A DNA stretch of 25,143 bases from Bacillota bacterium (GCA_007121375.1 SKLX01000072.1:1-25143), one strand, 5' to 3'. Positions 1-8,488 are shown, numbered from the stretch's first letter. The notes: generated from the sequence alone by a model not told the origin. Numbers and translations: made by a program.

Positions 1-367
1 CCATACCCTTAAACTCCAGCTCTACCCGGGAATATTCATCGGGGTCTACAGGCTCTAAAAAATCTCCCGTGGTAAGGTAACGGACTTCAGGGGGATGAAG
101 CTCTACCGAAAGGATCTCCCCGTCCTCCACGGCTCTTCCTGGCCGTATGGCTCCCCCGGGGGAAAGGCGCTGGGCAAATTCCGTCCTCACCACGGGGGCC
201 TCCACCCGGACTACCATCTCTACCAGGTCTGCCCGATGGACAAACTCCAGGCCCAGGGCTACCCGCAGGCCTCCCCCCACTACGATGAGGAGGATAATAA
301 AGATGACCAGGGCGTCTATAAGATTTACTTTTCCAAAAAGTCTCCCCTTGGAATCAAGAATACTCAT
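1..367 (-). CDS. DUF4330 family membrane protein, 3' end cut by window edge
   Basis: The reading frame starts at an ATG at 367 and stays open to base 1, so at least 122 residues are present and the C-terminus is missing. The N-terminus reads MSILDSKGRLFGKVNLIDAL and is followed by one hydrophobic helix (about residues 15-36), then a soluble, probably extracytoplasmic part rich in Val and Glu. This start plus a single anchor is the signature I associate with DUF4330 proteins, which have no established function and often lie in polysaccharide gene clusters. The start overlaps the end of the upstream O-antigen-ligase-like gene by 14 bp, which indicates translational coupling and a shared role in envelope glycan synthesis. 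Family assignment is from recognition of the N-terminus; function is unknown. Confidence 0.75.
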   Translation of the reverse strand, partial: MSILDSKGRLFGKVNLIDALVIFIILLIVVGGGLRVALGLEFVHRADLVEMVVRVEAPVVRTEFAQRLSPGGAIRPGRAVEDGEILSVELHPPEVRYLTTGDFLEPVDPDEYSRVELEFKGM

Positions 368-1787
368 GGGCTGTTTCCTCTCTTTCTTTTCTGGTTGTCT
401 CCCTCCACTTGTTATTCATCAAATAGGTCAGGGCCGCCAGAAACCACAGGTAAGCGGCCACCTGGTGGACCTCCCAAATACCAGCCACCAGGCTTTGAAA
501 GGTAACCCCGGCAAATACGGTAAGGGCTCCGGCGGCCACCGCCTGCCAGTAGGGGTCGGTAACCTGGCGGTAGGCTCGAAGGGCCTGCTTTATAATGGAA
601 ATAAAAAGCCATAAAAAGGCTCCAAACCCCAGGGTGCCCAACTCCGTCCACACCTGGAAGTAGAAGTTATCCAGGTTCATGTGGTAGGGCATATCCATAA
701 GCTCGTAGATGGGGGAATCGAAGATACCCGCCACGGAGCCCCCGAACATCCCCGGCCCCACCCCCAGGAGGGGGGAAAGGCTAATTACCTCCCAGGACTT
801 TTGCATCAGGTACAGGCGCCCTCCCTTCAGGCTCAGCTCAATGTACTCGGGAGAAAGGACAAAGGTCAGGCGGCTGTAAAACTCCGGGGGAAGGATCAGG
901 AGCACTCCTATCCCCCCCAGGACCAGGAGGGGCACGTATTTGCGAAAACGTATAAAGGCCAGGGCCACCAGGGCTACCAGGAGACTCAAGAGGGACATGC
1001 GGGAATAGGTCATGACCAGACCCCAGAAAAGGAGCAGGGCCAGAATTCCCGGGTATATGCTCTTGAGCCGGTTAAACTTAAAATAGGAAAAGAAAAGGTT
1101 AAGGGTTATACCCATCATAACCACCAGGTAGGCCCCGTAAGTATTGGGGTTTTCCATGGTGGAATAAACCCGCAGGTCTATGTCCTGGTGATAGCGGCGC
1201 ATCTCCCAGTCGGCGGAGGCCTCCAGGCCGATGGCCTGCTGAAAATAACCGTAAAAGACGGTAATAGCCGCCACGATAAGAAAAAGGGTGATCAGGCGGC
1301 GGTACTTCTCCTTATCCAGGCCGGCATGGACCATGACAAAGTAAAGGATGACGTACTGGAGCATGGCCCGCAGGCCCGCAATCCCCACAATGGGATTAAC
1401 CCGGTTAAAGACCATGGAGGCCAGTCCCACCCCAATAAAAACAAATAAGGGTGTCCCCAAGGGGGTGGGATCAAACTTTTCCTCCTTAACCACGATGCGG
1501 TACAGGATAATTCCTGCCATGAAAACCAGGAGTAGTTCATCAATATATTTTACGAACCCGGGGAGAAACTCCAGAGAATGGAGCTCCACCGGGACAAAAA
1601 GAAGGCAAAAATAAATACCCACCTCCAGCCATTTCCAGGTCAAAAGGACCAGGGCCACCACAGCCACCAGGGAAAGGGCGGTGAGAAAGGGCAGGTAATA
1701 AAATAAAAAGCCGGTAAGAAGACCTGCCAGGAAAAGGGGTATGAAGTAAGGGTCTCTTCGCTGTAAAATAAATTCCAAAGCTATCAC
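354..1787 (-). CDS. O-antigen ligase/polymerase-like membrane protein (Wzy_C family)
   Basis: The product has 477 residues and is strongly hydrophobic, with about ten or more membrane helices. Family motifs are visible: an Arg followed by NPNTYGAYLV near residues 206-222, a TYSRMSLLSL segment near 260-269, and SPLLGVGPGMF near 338-348. The last matches the NPLLGVGxGNF signature of O-antigen ligases and polymerases. Such proteins act at the outer face of the membrane and polymerise or transfer lipid-linked glycans. In a Gram-positive organism this would be capsule or secondary cell-wall polymer synthesis. The start is a GTG, 8 bp after the stop of the upstream glycosyltransferase, with only a weak ribosome-binding site, so translation probably depends on coupling. 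The donor and acceptor glycans cannot be told from sequence. Confidence 0.85.
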   Translation of the reverse strand: MIALEFILQRRDPYFIPLFLAGLLTGFLFYYLPFLTALSLVAVVALVLLTWKWLEVGIYFCLLFVPVELHSLEFLPGFVKYIDELLLVFMAGIILYRIVVKEEKFDPTPLGTPLFVFIGVGLASMVFNRVNPIVGIAGLRAMLQYVILYFVMVHAGLDKEKYRRLITLFLIVAAITVFYGYFQQAIGLEASADWEMRRYHQDIDLRVYSTMENPNTYGAYLVVMMGITLNLFFSYFKFNRLKSIYPGILALLLFWGLVMTYSRMSLLSLLVALVALAFIRFRKYVPLLVLGGIGVLLILPPEFYSRLTFVLSPEYIELSLKGGRLYLMQKSWEVISLSPLLGVGPGMFGGSVAGIFDSPIYELMDMPYHMNLDNFYFQVWTELGTLGFGAFLWLFISIIKQALRAYRQVTDPYWQAVAAGALTVFAGVTFQSLVAGIWEVHQVAAYLWFLAALTYLMNNKWRETTRKEREETAHEYS

Positions 1788-1795
1788 CCGTTAAT

Positions 1796-2893
1796 TTATG
1801 ATGGAGGCTTCAGGGAATGAAAAACTTCCCCCAGCCTTTTAATCTGCTTCTTAAAATCATGGTCCAGGGCCGAATCCCGGGCCCGGGAGCTGAACTCCTG
1901 GTGAAGGTCTTCGTCTTTCAAGAGGAGAAGGATCTTCTCCGCCAGGGCTTTTTCCTCCCCGGGAGGCACCAAAAACCCGTCTTTTCCCGGGGTTACCACT
2001 TCCGGGAGCCCCCCCACCCGGGAAGCCACCACGGGGGTGGCGCAGGCCAGGGCCTCCAGGGCCACCAGGCCGAAACCCTCCTGGTAGCTGGGAAGGACAA
2101 AAAGGTGGGCAGCACTCATCCACAGGGGTATCCGATGGTGGGGCAGGGGCCCCGTAAAGGTAACCCGGTCTTTGATGCCCAGGGAGGCGGCCTCCTCCAG
2201 GAGCCTTTCCTTCAAAGGGCCTTCTCCTACCAGGACCAGCCGGGCTTCCGGCAGGGAAGGGTACAGGGAGGCAAAGGCCCTCATAAGGGGCATCAGTCCC
2301 TTTAATTCTATCAGATTTCCCACAAAAAGAACAATCTTTTCTTCCCTTTCCCCGGGTCCCAGGCCCAGTTCCTGGAGGGCTTCTTCCCGGGGCAGGGGGA
2401 AAAATTTATCCGTATCCACCCCGCAGTTTATAACTTCTATCTTCTCCCGGGGAAGGGAAAACTCCCCTTCCAGTTCCCGGGCCAGGTAATCACTGACGGC
2501 TACCACCCGCCGGGCCCTTTTCAAAATTAGGGAGGTGAGGGCCTTCAAGGGGGCATTTTTCTTCCCCAGGCGCACGTCTCCCCCGTGGGAGGTAACCACC
2601 AGAGGTTTACCCCGCAGGAGGGCCGGGGCCAGGGCTATAAAGCCCGTGGGAAAAATATAATGGGCGTTTACCAGGTCATAGGGTGAAAAAAGGAGGGCCT
2701 TTCCCGTATCAAGGAAAAGGCGGCTGTACTTGAGGAGATTATTCTTAAGGCCCGTCTTCCTTTCGGATATGGCCACCACTTGACATTTCATCCCCTCCAG
2801 TTCCTCCAGCCCCCTTACCGTTTCCTGGACAAAACTGCCGTAGGCAGGATATTTTTCACTGGGATACATGTTGCTTACTACCAGAACTTTCAA
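1796..2893 (-). CDS. GT4-family glycosyltransferase
   Basis: The 365-residue product has the two-domain layout of GT-B, family GT4 transferases. The N-terminal acceptor domain starts MKVLVVSNMYPSEKYPAYGS and contains SHGGDV near residue 103. The C-terminal nucleotide-sugar domain begins near FVGNLIELKG (about residue 191) and carries the EGFGLVALE motif with the paired glutamates E272 and E280 that contact the donor nucleotide, followed by GGLPEVV. No signal peptide or membrane helix is seen, so it should work at the cytoplasmic membrane face. It lies directly upstream of the ligase and DUF4330 genes, which suggests it adds a sugar to the glycan they export or polymerise. Donor specificity cannot be inferred. 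Confidence 0.9.
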   Translation of the reverse strand: MKVLVVSNMYPSEKYPAYGSFVQETVRGLEELEGMKCQVVAISERKTGLKNNLLKYSRLFLDTGKALLFSPYDLVNAHYIFPTGFIALAPALLRGKPLVVTSHGGDVRLGKKNAPLKALTSLILKRARRVVAVSDYLARELEGEFSLPREKIEVINCGVDTDKFFPLPREEALQELGLGPGEREEKIVLFVGNLIELKGLMPLMRAFASLYPSLPEARLVLVGEGPLKERLLEEAASLGIKDRVTFTGPLPHHRIPLWMSAAHLFVLPSYQEGFGLVALEALACATPVVASRVGGLPEVVTPGKDGFLVPPGEEKALAEKILLLLKDEDLHQEFSSRARDSALDHDFKKQIKRLGEVFHSLKPPS

Positions 2894-2949
2894 TTCTTCA
2901 CCCCTTACTTTTTGCCTACCCTGAAAAGGGAGACGGGGCAGGATTTATG

Positions 2950-3465
2950 CTACCAGCTAAGACCGGTGGTTTCCCGGACTATTTCCGCCGCCGTTTCATA
3001 GCGGTCAGCTCCCTGGACTCTGGCCACAGCGGCCTGGGGAGCTGCTTCCTGTATGGTGTTTTCCACCTCCAGGGAAACGGCCACTTCTCCCCCCATGATT
3101 AATATCTTTTCCGGATTAAGGGCCTCCAGGGCCTGCCGGGCGGAGGAGCTCAAGGCGCTGGAGCGGGTGAGCAAAAGGACGGCACCCCGGTTGGCGGCCA
3201 AAGGTGCAGCCGCCTGGGCGTCGTAGGGCTCTTCCCCCGTGGCGATGATAACGGTTTTACCGTCAAACCCGGGTATCTCACCGGGCTCCCCTACTTCCAG
3301 GTCTTTGAGCCTTTCCTCTAAGTAGCATTCCGTCACCACAGTAATATCAGAATTGTCCCCATTAGAAGAGGAAATAGCCTGTCCCCCCTGGCCCAGGAAA
3401 AAGCCTGCCACCAGGAGAAAGGCACAAAAGGCCACGAATAAAATCTTTGAATTCCTTGCCATCAT
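2950..3465 (-). CDS. Short secreted cell-wall-binding repeat 2 (CWB2) protein, possibly truncated
   Basis: This 171-residue protein begins with a signal or anchor segment (about residues 7-28, ending GFFLGQGGQA). It then has one recognisable CWB2 repeat, with PYDAQAAAPLAANRGAVLLLT and NPEKILIMGGEVAVS as core motifs, and the first part of a second repeat (QGADRYETAAEIV). It stops about ten residues later at LSW. CWB2 modules normally come in threes and attach proteins to secondary cell-wall polymer, so this looks like a shortened relative of the amidase encoded just upstream. A GGAGG ribosome-binding site sits 7 bp before the ATG, and a candidate sigma-A promoter precedes it. It is either a stand-alone small binding protein or the remnant of a longer one; no CWB2-like residues continue after the stop codon in the same frame. 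Confidence 0.75.
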   Translation of the reverse strand: MMARNSKILFVAFCAFLLVAGFFLGQGGQAISSSNGDNSDITVVTECYLEERLKDLEVGEPGEIPGFDGKTVIIATGEEPYDAQAAAPLAANRGAVLLLTRSSALSSSARQALEALNPEKILIMGGEVAVSLEVENTIQEAAPQAAVARVQGADRYETAAEIVRETTGLSW

Positions 3466-3488
3466 TAAATACCTCCGTGAACATTTTA

Positions 3489-3517
3489 ATTATACTTTAC
3501 ATAATAATTTTTTTCTA
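3489..3517 (-). promoter_or_regulatory. Candidate sigma-A promoter for the short CWB2 gene
   Basis: On the minus strand TAGAAA (3512-3517) is followed after 17 bp by a perfect TATAAT (3489-3494). This predicts initiation near 3482 and a leader of about 17 nt that contains the GGAGG ribosome-binding site. The -35 box matches the consensus in four of six positions, and the surroundings are very AT-rich, so a chance match is possible. Confidence 0.5.
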
Positions 3518-3535
3518 CGAAAATTTTTATTTTTA

Positions 3536-5164
3536 TTAATTCCCCTTGATCCTTTCCTCCAGGGAAGGGGATAAGGCACTGGTTCCCCCCAGGAGGTACA
3601 GGGAGGGGTAATTGTTTTTATCCAGCTTTTGAGCTACCGAGGAGGGGAGCCTGTCCGGATAGCTGAGGAGTATAGTCCCCTCCCGGCGAACGGCCAAAAG
3701 GGCCCCGCACAAGGCGTCGGCAAAGTCATCTCCCCGGGCCAGAACTATAGAAGTGGCCGAGGGCATAAGTTCCCGGGTAACAGCCACCGCCGTCCGGTAG
3801 CGGTCTTCCCCGTAAACCCGGCGGGTAGCCCCCACTTCATGGTAGACATTACTGCTTATGGCAGCCTCCCCGCCAATAACGGTAATGTTGTCCAGTTCCA
3901 GCACATTTAAAACTTCTGAAATCTCCGAAGGGAGGCTGTCCCCTTCCACCGGCAAGATGGGTATCCCCTCCCGGGCAGCATAGGCTCCCGCGGCCAGGGC
4001 ATCGGGGAAGGACTCTCCCGTTACCACCAGGGCCTCCTTAACCTGGCCTCCCTGGTGGATGGCCAGCTGATAGGCTATTTCAGCCGCCGTATCATAGCGG
4101 TTGGCTCCCCCGATCCTTTCCACCTGGTAACCTTTACCCTGGAGGCTTTCCTCTATATGGGCAGAAACGGCCATTTCTCCCCCCAGGATAATCACCTGCT
4201 GGGGATTTAGCTGCTCCAGTTCTTCTACAATGCTCCCGGGAAGGTTTTCCTTGCGGGTTAGAAGCAGGGTAGCCTTTAAAGCTTCCGCCAGGGGAGCGCC
4301 GGCCAGGGCATCGGCATAATCATCCCCCCGGGCCAGGACTACCGTTTCCGCCGGATTGGAAATGAGCTGACTGATGACCGCCGAGGTGGCATAGCGGTCC
4401 TCTCCTCCCAGGCGGGTAATTTCTACTGGCTCTTCGGGCTCGGAAGGGTCCTCCGGCTCCCCGGGTTCCTGGGGATCAGAAGGTGCAGGCGGATTCCCCG
4501 GGTTTAAAGCAAAATATCTCTCCAGGCCCTGAAAGAGGGCCCGGGCCGCGGCTGCCTGAAAGGAGGAATCCGCCAGGAGTTTTTCCTCCTCCTGGTTGGA
4601 GAGAAAGGCCAGCTCCACCAGAGCGGCGGGTACTGTCGCCTCCCGCAGGACTATAAAATTGGCTGTTTTTACCCCTCGGTCCCGTCGGCCCAGCTCCTTT
4701 AAGAGTTCTGCCTGGAGGTAATGGGCCAGGTCTTTAGAAGCTGCCGTGTGGGCTGTGGCCGTAGAATAGAAGGTTTCCGTGCCGTGGGGATCGGAGGTCA
4801 TAAAGGAGTTGGCATGGACGCTTAAGAAAACTTCTCCCCCTACTCTAGCCGCCAGCTTCGTCCTGTCTTCATATGTAACAGATACATCCCGGTCCCGGGT
4901 TAAATAAACCTGGGCTCCCGCCCCCTCTAACAGGTCCCTCAGTTTTAAAGAAACCTTAAGGTTTACTTCCTTTTCCGTAAGACCCAACACCCTTCCTGTA
5001 GCGCCGGGGTCACTCCCCCCATGACCCGGGTCAACTACCACCTTGCGGCCCGTCAGGGGTGAAGCCCATACCGGTTGAACCATACAGGAAAAAAGCAAAA
5101 AAAATACTAAAACACAGAAAATCCACCTTCCGCCGACAAATTTCTTGATGTTATTCCTGACCAT
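3536..5164 (-). CDS. Secreted N-acetylmuramoyl-L-alanine amidase with three CWB2 repeats
   Basis: The protein has 542 residues. A signal peptide covers about residues 1-35, with a likely cleavage after VWA. An Amidase_3 domain follows (about 40-218) with the zinc ligands His48 (DPGHGG), Glu64 and His117 (SVHANS) and the catalytic Glu184 (ELAFLSN). A Pro/Glu-rich linker spans about 220-247. Three CWB2 repeats then run to the C-terminus, each with a (G/N)xDRYxTA-type start, an ARGDDxADAL-type core and a GGxxAxS end. It should cleave the bond between MurNAc and L-Ala in peptidoglycan while docked to the wall through the repeats. GGAGGG precedes the ATG. It probably serves wall turnover, cell separation or mother-cell lysis; which of these cannot be told. 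Confidence 0.93.
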   Translation of the reverse strand: MVRNNIKKFVGGRWIFCVLVFFLLFSCMVQPVWASPLTGRKVVVDPGHGGSDPGATGRVLGLTEKEVNLKVSLKLRDLLEGAGAQVYLTRDRDVSVTYEDRTKLAARVGGEVFLSVHANSFMTSDPHGTETFYSTATAHTAASKDLAHYLQAELLKELGRRDRGVKTANFIVLREATVPAALVELAFLSNQEEEKLLADSSFQAAAARALFQGLERYFALNPGNPPAPSDPQEPGEPEDPSEPEEPVEITRLGGEDRYATSAVISQLISNPAETVVLARGDDYADALAGAPLAEALKATLLLTRKENLPGSIVEELEQLNPQQVIILGGEMAVSAHIEESLQGKGYQVERIGGANRYDTAAEIAYQLAIHQGGQVKEALVVTGESFPDALAAGAYAAREGIPILPVEGDSLPSEISEVLNVLELDNITVIGGEAAISSNVYHEVGATRRVYGEDRYRTAVAVTRELMPSATSIVLARGDDFADALCGALLAVRREGTILLSYPDRLPSSVAQKLDKNNYPSLYLLGGTSALSPSLEERIKGN

Positions 5165-5322
5165 CTTCTTTTTTATCCCTCCGGTTGTATATTTATTTTT
5201 AGTGCCTGGTCAGCTATATTATCGTCCTTCCTGATATGGAACTGAAGGGCTTTGCAGGTAGATATTTGACATAAAGGGATAAATTCCTTTTATTTCACCA
5301 TAGAAATATTTTGAAATATTTT

Positions 5323-6375
5323 CTAAACCACAAAGATGGGATTGGAGTAAATCCAGGGGCGCTCCCCCTTCAGGAGGGAACGGTAGTGGACCTCCACCCG
5401 GAAGGCGCCCCTTTCCAGGACCTTGAAGACCAGGTTGGGGGAAGAGGACTCCCTTATAACCTTACCCTCCTTGATAACCTTTATGGTGCTCCGGGGAGAA
5501 GGTGCCTCCACCTCCAGGGCAGTTTTTTTGTTGAGGGCTATAGTATCACCGGAAAGACACTGCTCCTGGCTGTTTTCAGCAAAAAATAGAAAGCCCTGGG
5601 AAGGGTGAACCTGGTCGTTTGCTGTAAAATAATGGCCCTTTTTGAGGGAATCCATGATCATTGCCCGGTCGTGGAGGGTATCCCCCCTTAACTGCAGGGG
5701 AAGATAAACATGGGTGGTAATGGTTCGAAAAAGGAAGGGGTAGGGAAAAACCTCTGCCTGTAAGGGGCCCGCCTTTACCCGGATAGCGTGGGCATCGGTG
5801 CCCCCCAGGGCCAGAACCTTCTCCCCCCGAGCCAGATGACGGTCCCAGGCTTGCAGGGCTTGGGGGCAGGGACACTTCAGATTAGAGTTCCGATGGAGAT
5901 AGATGCTATAAAGGGCCTTCAGGAGGTTTTGGGCTCCATCCCGCCACTGGGAGGTGTAGTTCCATATTTCTATTCCCTGAAAGCCGTGGACCTCCCAGTC
6001 CTTCCAGGGGTAGTGTCTTCCCTGAAGGACCAGGGGAGATCCCTTTTCGAAGGGATGGGCAATGAAACCAAAGCCTCCCTTCTGGTTAACCAGGTCTATG
6101 ACCTCCTGGGGGGCCAGGCCCCGGGTGTCCAGTTCCTCCTTCAGGTTAAAGGCCAGGTAGTGGTGGTCCTCCTGGTTCAGTTCTGTACCAAAAAGAACCA
6201 GGGTGCTGTCGTACCATCCCTCCCTGCCTTCCAGGTAGCCCTTCATATTCTGGTGGTCAGTGATAATAACAAAATCCAGGCGGGCCTCCCGGGCAGCCCG
6301 GGCAATTTCTTCCACGCTGCCGGTTCCGTCGGAATAATTGGAGTGAATGTGGACACTGCCAACATACTCGTACAT
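5323..6375 (-). CDS. PHP-domain metal-dependent phosphoesterase
   Basis: The 350-residue protein shows the metal-binding motifs of the PHP superfamily. HIHSNYSDG (about residues 9-17) gives the first HxH pair, ITDHQN the next histidine, GTELN an acidic ligand, FIAHPF another histidine, and GTDAHA the terminal Asp-His pair. The C-terminal 100 residues are beta-rich and resemble the accessory domain of CehA/McbA-type PHP hydrolases. There is no signal peptide. The ribosome-binding region is an odd G-run (GGGGGTGGGG). The gene is preceded by the terminator of the nitroreductase and is therefore probably an independent unit. The substrate is unknown; nucleotide, sugar-phosphate or phosphodiester hydrolysis are all possible. 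Confidence 0.85.
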   Translation of the reverse strand: MYEYVGSVHIHSNYSDGTGSVEEIARAAREARLDFVIITDHQNMKGYLEGREGWYDSTLVLFGTELNQEDHHYLAFNLKEELDTRGLAPQEVIDLVNQKGGFGFIAHPFEKGSPLVLQGRHYPWKDWEVHGFQGIEIWNYTSQWRDGAQNLLKALYSIYLHRNSNLKCPCPQALQAWDRHLARGEKVLALGGTDAHAIRVKAGPLQAEVFPYPFLFRTITTHVYLPLQLRGDTLHDRAMIMDSLKKGHYFTANDQVHPSQGFLFFAENSQEQCLSGDTIALNKKTALEVEAPSPRSTIKVIKEGKVIRESSSPNLVFKVLERGAFRVEVHYRSLLKGERPWIYSNPIFVV

Positions 6376-6469
6376 TTTTCTACCCCACCCCCGAAAAGTT
6401 TTATGTATACTTTCTCCTTTAAAGAAAATAAATCCTTCTCTTTAGATAATATTTACAAAATCTTTGCAA

Positions 6470-6494
6470 ATAAAAAGGCCCCGAAAGGAGCCTT
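6470..6494 (-). terminator. Rho-independent terminator after the nitroreductase gene
   Basis: On the minus strand AAGGCTCC and GGGGCCTT form an 8-bp stem (one G-U pair) around a TTTC loop, followed by TTTTTA. The stem is perfect only in the minus-strand transcript, which fixes its direction. It begins about 20 bp after the nitroreductase stop codon and separates that gene from the PHP gene. Confidence 0.85.
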
Positions 6495-6513
6495 AATTTA
6501 GAAAAATATTCAT

Positions 6514-7074
6514 TTAAAACTCTTTGGTCTTTCCCCATTCTTCGGCAAAAACAATCTCCGAAAGTTCCTTGCGGGGCTGGTCTTTAGGTTCTTTGGCCGG
6601 GTACCCCAGGGGGGTCATGGCCACTACCCGGTAAGGGTCAGGTATATTTAGGAGTTCCTTGATGGGATCCTCCTTGAACCAGGCTACCCAGCAGGTGCCC
6701 AAACCCTGGGCAGCTGCCGCCAGGACCAGATGATCCATGGTAATCCCTGCATCCACCAGGTAATATTCCTTTCCCTGGCTAACCCCCGACTCTTCGGGAT
6801 TGGCACAAAGGACCACCGTCAGGGGAGCCTGTACTATACCCCCGCGGGCAGGGTTGGCTGAGGGCAGGGATTCCGCCAGCTTTTCCCGGTTTTCTTCCTT
6901 TTCCACCAGAATGTATCTCCAGCACTGGAGGTTTTTCCAGGAGGGAGCCTGCCGGGCCGACTCCATGACCTTTTTCACCACCTGGTTATCCACCGGGTCG
7001 TTAAGGTATTTCCTGACACTTTTACGGGTGTTAACAACTTCTTCAATAACCTTTTCCCAGCTGATAATAACCAC
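6514..7074 (-). CDS. Nitroreductase family FMN-dependent oxidoreductase
   Basis: The frame encodes 186 residues with the nitroreductase signature: an N-terminal RKSVRKY segment (residues 17-23) for FMN phosphate contact, APSWKNLQCWRY, then AGITMDHLVLAAAAQGLGTCWV, and the C-terminal GYPAKEPKD followed by RKELSEIV. These enzymes use NAD(P)H to reduce nitro compounds, quinones or flavins; the physiological substrate is unknown. It starts 14 bp after mbl and is probably co-transcribed with it. The start is doubtful: the only strong ribosome-binding site, AAGGAG at 7074-7079, overlaps the annotated GTG at 7072-7074. Initiation may instead occur at ATT (7066-7068) five bases further on. Confidence 0.9.
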   Translation of the reverse strand: MVIISWEKVIEEVVNTRKSVRKYLNDPVDNQVVKKVMESARQAPSWKNLQCWRYILVEKEENREKLAESLPSANPARGGIVQAPLTVVLCANPEESGVSQGKEYYLVDAGITMDHLVLAAAAQGLGTCWVAWFKEDPIKELLNIPDPYRVVAMTPLGYPAKEPKDQPRKELSEIVFAEEWGKTKEF

Positions 7075-7088
7075 TCCTTTCTTTTTTC

Positions 7089-8123
7089 TTAAAGAAGGGA
7101 TGCTACTTTACGCCTGGTGATCAGGCTGGGAATCATCTGGTCCAGCCTTTCCAGGACTTTACCCGTACCCCGGGCCACACATCCTATGGGTTCCTCAGCT
7201 ATATAGGCGGGGACCTGGGTCTCCTGGCTTATAAGGTCGTCCATGCCGTGGAGCAGGGCTCCCCCTCCCGTAAGAACTATTCCCCGGTTAATGATGTCTC
7301 CCGCCAATTCCGGGGGAGTCTTTTCCAGGACCTGCTTGATGCAAGTTACGATGTGTTCCAGGGGTTCGTCAAAGGCCTCAGACAGGTGGGAGGTGGTTAT
7401 GTCCAGGGAGCGGGGAAGGCCCGTAACCAGGTCCCGGCCCCGGATAGCCATGGTTACTTCTCCCTGGGGACAGGCAGAGCCTACCTTCACCTTGAGGGCT
7501 TCTGCCGTCCTCTCCCCTATGAGGAGGTTGAACTCCTTTTTAATGTAGCGGAGGATGGCATCGTCGAACTTGTCCCCTCCAATCTTAATACTTTCACTTA
7601 CCACTATTTCTCCCAGGGACAGGACGGCCACATCGGTGGTACCTCCTCCTATGTCCACCACCATATGACCGCTGGGATCAAATATTTCCAGGTCTGCCCC
7701 CAGGGCTGCCGCCCGGGGCTCTTCAATGAGGAAGGTCTGGCGGGCCCCCGTCCGGTTCACCGCCTCCAGGACAGCCTTTTGTTCCACGGCGGTAGTCCCC
7801 GTGGGAACGCAAACTACCACCCGGGGACGGAAGAACATCCGCCGGTTAGATACCTTATAGATAAAGTGCTTCAACATCGCTTCCGTTACGTCAAAGTCAG
7901 CAATAACCCCCTCTTTCAGGGGCCTGGTGGCTACAATATTCCCCGGGGTCCTTCCCAGCATCTGCTGGGCCCCCTTACCTACGGCCAGCACCTTGTTACT
8001 TCCCTGCTCAATGGCCACCACGGAGGGTTCGTTAAGGACGACCCCCCTGTTTCTAAGAAATACTAGCACCGTGGCTGTGCCCAAATCTATGCCCATGTCT
8101 GCAGATATACTCACGTTCACCAA
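7089..8123 (-). CDS. mbl: MreB/Mbl-like actin homologue
   Basis: The 344-residue product has the full MreB fold: phosphate-1 motif GIDLGTATVLV (11-21), the EEPRAAALGA segment with the likely catalytic Glu, phosphate-2 motif VVDIGGGTTDVAVL (about 155-168) and the adenosine motif GIVLTGGGALLHG near the C-terminus. It should polymerise under the membrane and guide lateral wall synthesis. The position immediately after spoIIID is the arrangement of Bacillus subtilis spoIIID-mbl, which is why I call it mbl rather than mreB; mreCD partners are not in the window. The start is a TTG preceded by AAGGGG at nine bases. The phosphate-1 loop reads GTAT rather than the more common GTAN. Confidence 0.92.
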   Translation of the reverse strand: MVNVSISADMGIDLGTATVLVFLRNRGVVLNEPSVVAIEQGSNKVLAVGKGAQQMLGRTPGNIVATRPLKEGVIADFDVTEAMLKHFIYKVSNRRMFFRPRVVVCVPTGTTAVEQKAVLEAVNRTGARQTFLIEEPRAAALGADLEIFDPSGHMVVDIGGGTTDVAVLSLGEIVVSESIKIGGDKFDDAILRYIKKEFNLLIGERTAEALKVKVGSACPQGEVTMAIRGRDLVTGLPRSLDITTSHLSEAFDEPLEHIVTCIKQVLEKTPPELAGDIINRGIVLTGGGALLHGMDDLISQETQVPAYIAEEPIGCVARGTGKVLERLDQMIPSLITRRKVASLL

Positions 8124-8164
8124 TTTTGAAATCCCCTTTCCCGATACTTGTCCCCAAAATTATT

Positions 8165-8193
8165 TATATAATTTGCAGTGTTATATATTTCTA
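8165..8193 (-). promoter_or_regulatory. Weak candidate promoter for mbl
   Basis: On the minus strand TAGAAA (8188-8193) and TATATA (8165-8170) are 17 bp apart, placing initiation about 35 nt before the mbl start. The same -35 hexamer appears in the candidate promoter at 3489-3517. Just downstream, GGGGACAAGT (8146-8155) matches the core of the SpoIIID consensus WWRRACARNY except at the two W positions. The region is AT-rich, so this is weak. Confidence 0.35.
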
Positions 8194-8223
8194 TTTAATT
8201 TTAACATATCCTTTTTTTCCATG

Positions 8224-8478
8224 TTAAACTTTAAGGGCCAGATATTTCTTTTTGGTGGCTTCTCCTCCCCTTATATGGCGCTCCAGTTTGTTTTGTTCCA
8301 GTATTTTTTTTATTTCTCCTGCATAGGAAGGATTAATTTGAGGAAGCCTTTCCGTTACGTCCTTATGGACAGTGCTTTTGCTTACTCCAAATATTTTGGC
8401 TACCTGGCGTACCGTAGCCTTTGATTCCAGGATATAGCTGCTTATTTCCATTACCCTCTGCTCTATGTAACTTTGCAT
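8224..8478 (-). CDS. spoIIID: Stage III sporulation transcription factor SpoIIID
   Basis: The 84-residue protein matches SpoIIID in length and layout. A helix-turn-helix spans about residues 21-42 (VRQVAKIFGVSKSTVHKDV), and a basic C-terminal helix ends KKKYLALKV. SpoIIID is the mother-cell regulator that acts after sigma-E and before sigma-K, activating and repressing many genes. AAGGGGG lies upstream of the ATG at 8478. A sigma-E-type promoter and a near-consensus SpoIIID site lie in the 60 bp before the gene, in line with sigma-E dependence and autoregulation. Its neighbours (mbl after it, a SpoIIQ-like gene before it) reproduce the Bacillus order. Confidence 0.96.
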   Translation of the reverse strand: MQSYIEQRVMEISSYILESKATVRQVAKIFGVSKSTVHKDVTERLPQINPSYAGEIKKILEQNKLERHIRGGEATKKKYLALKV

Positions 8479-8488
8479 TTAGCCGCCC

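Noticed and set aside
681..1448. 255-codon open frame on the plus strand opposite the ligase gene
   Set aside because: It is fully antisense to a convincing membrane protein; the polar, His/Gln-rich product is an artefact of the complementary strand.
7248..8066. 272-codon open frame on the plus strand
   Set aside because: It lies wholly opposite mbl, has no ribosome-binding site or recognisable domain, and its composition (Gly, Gln and His rich) is that of the complement of a real gene.
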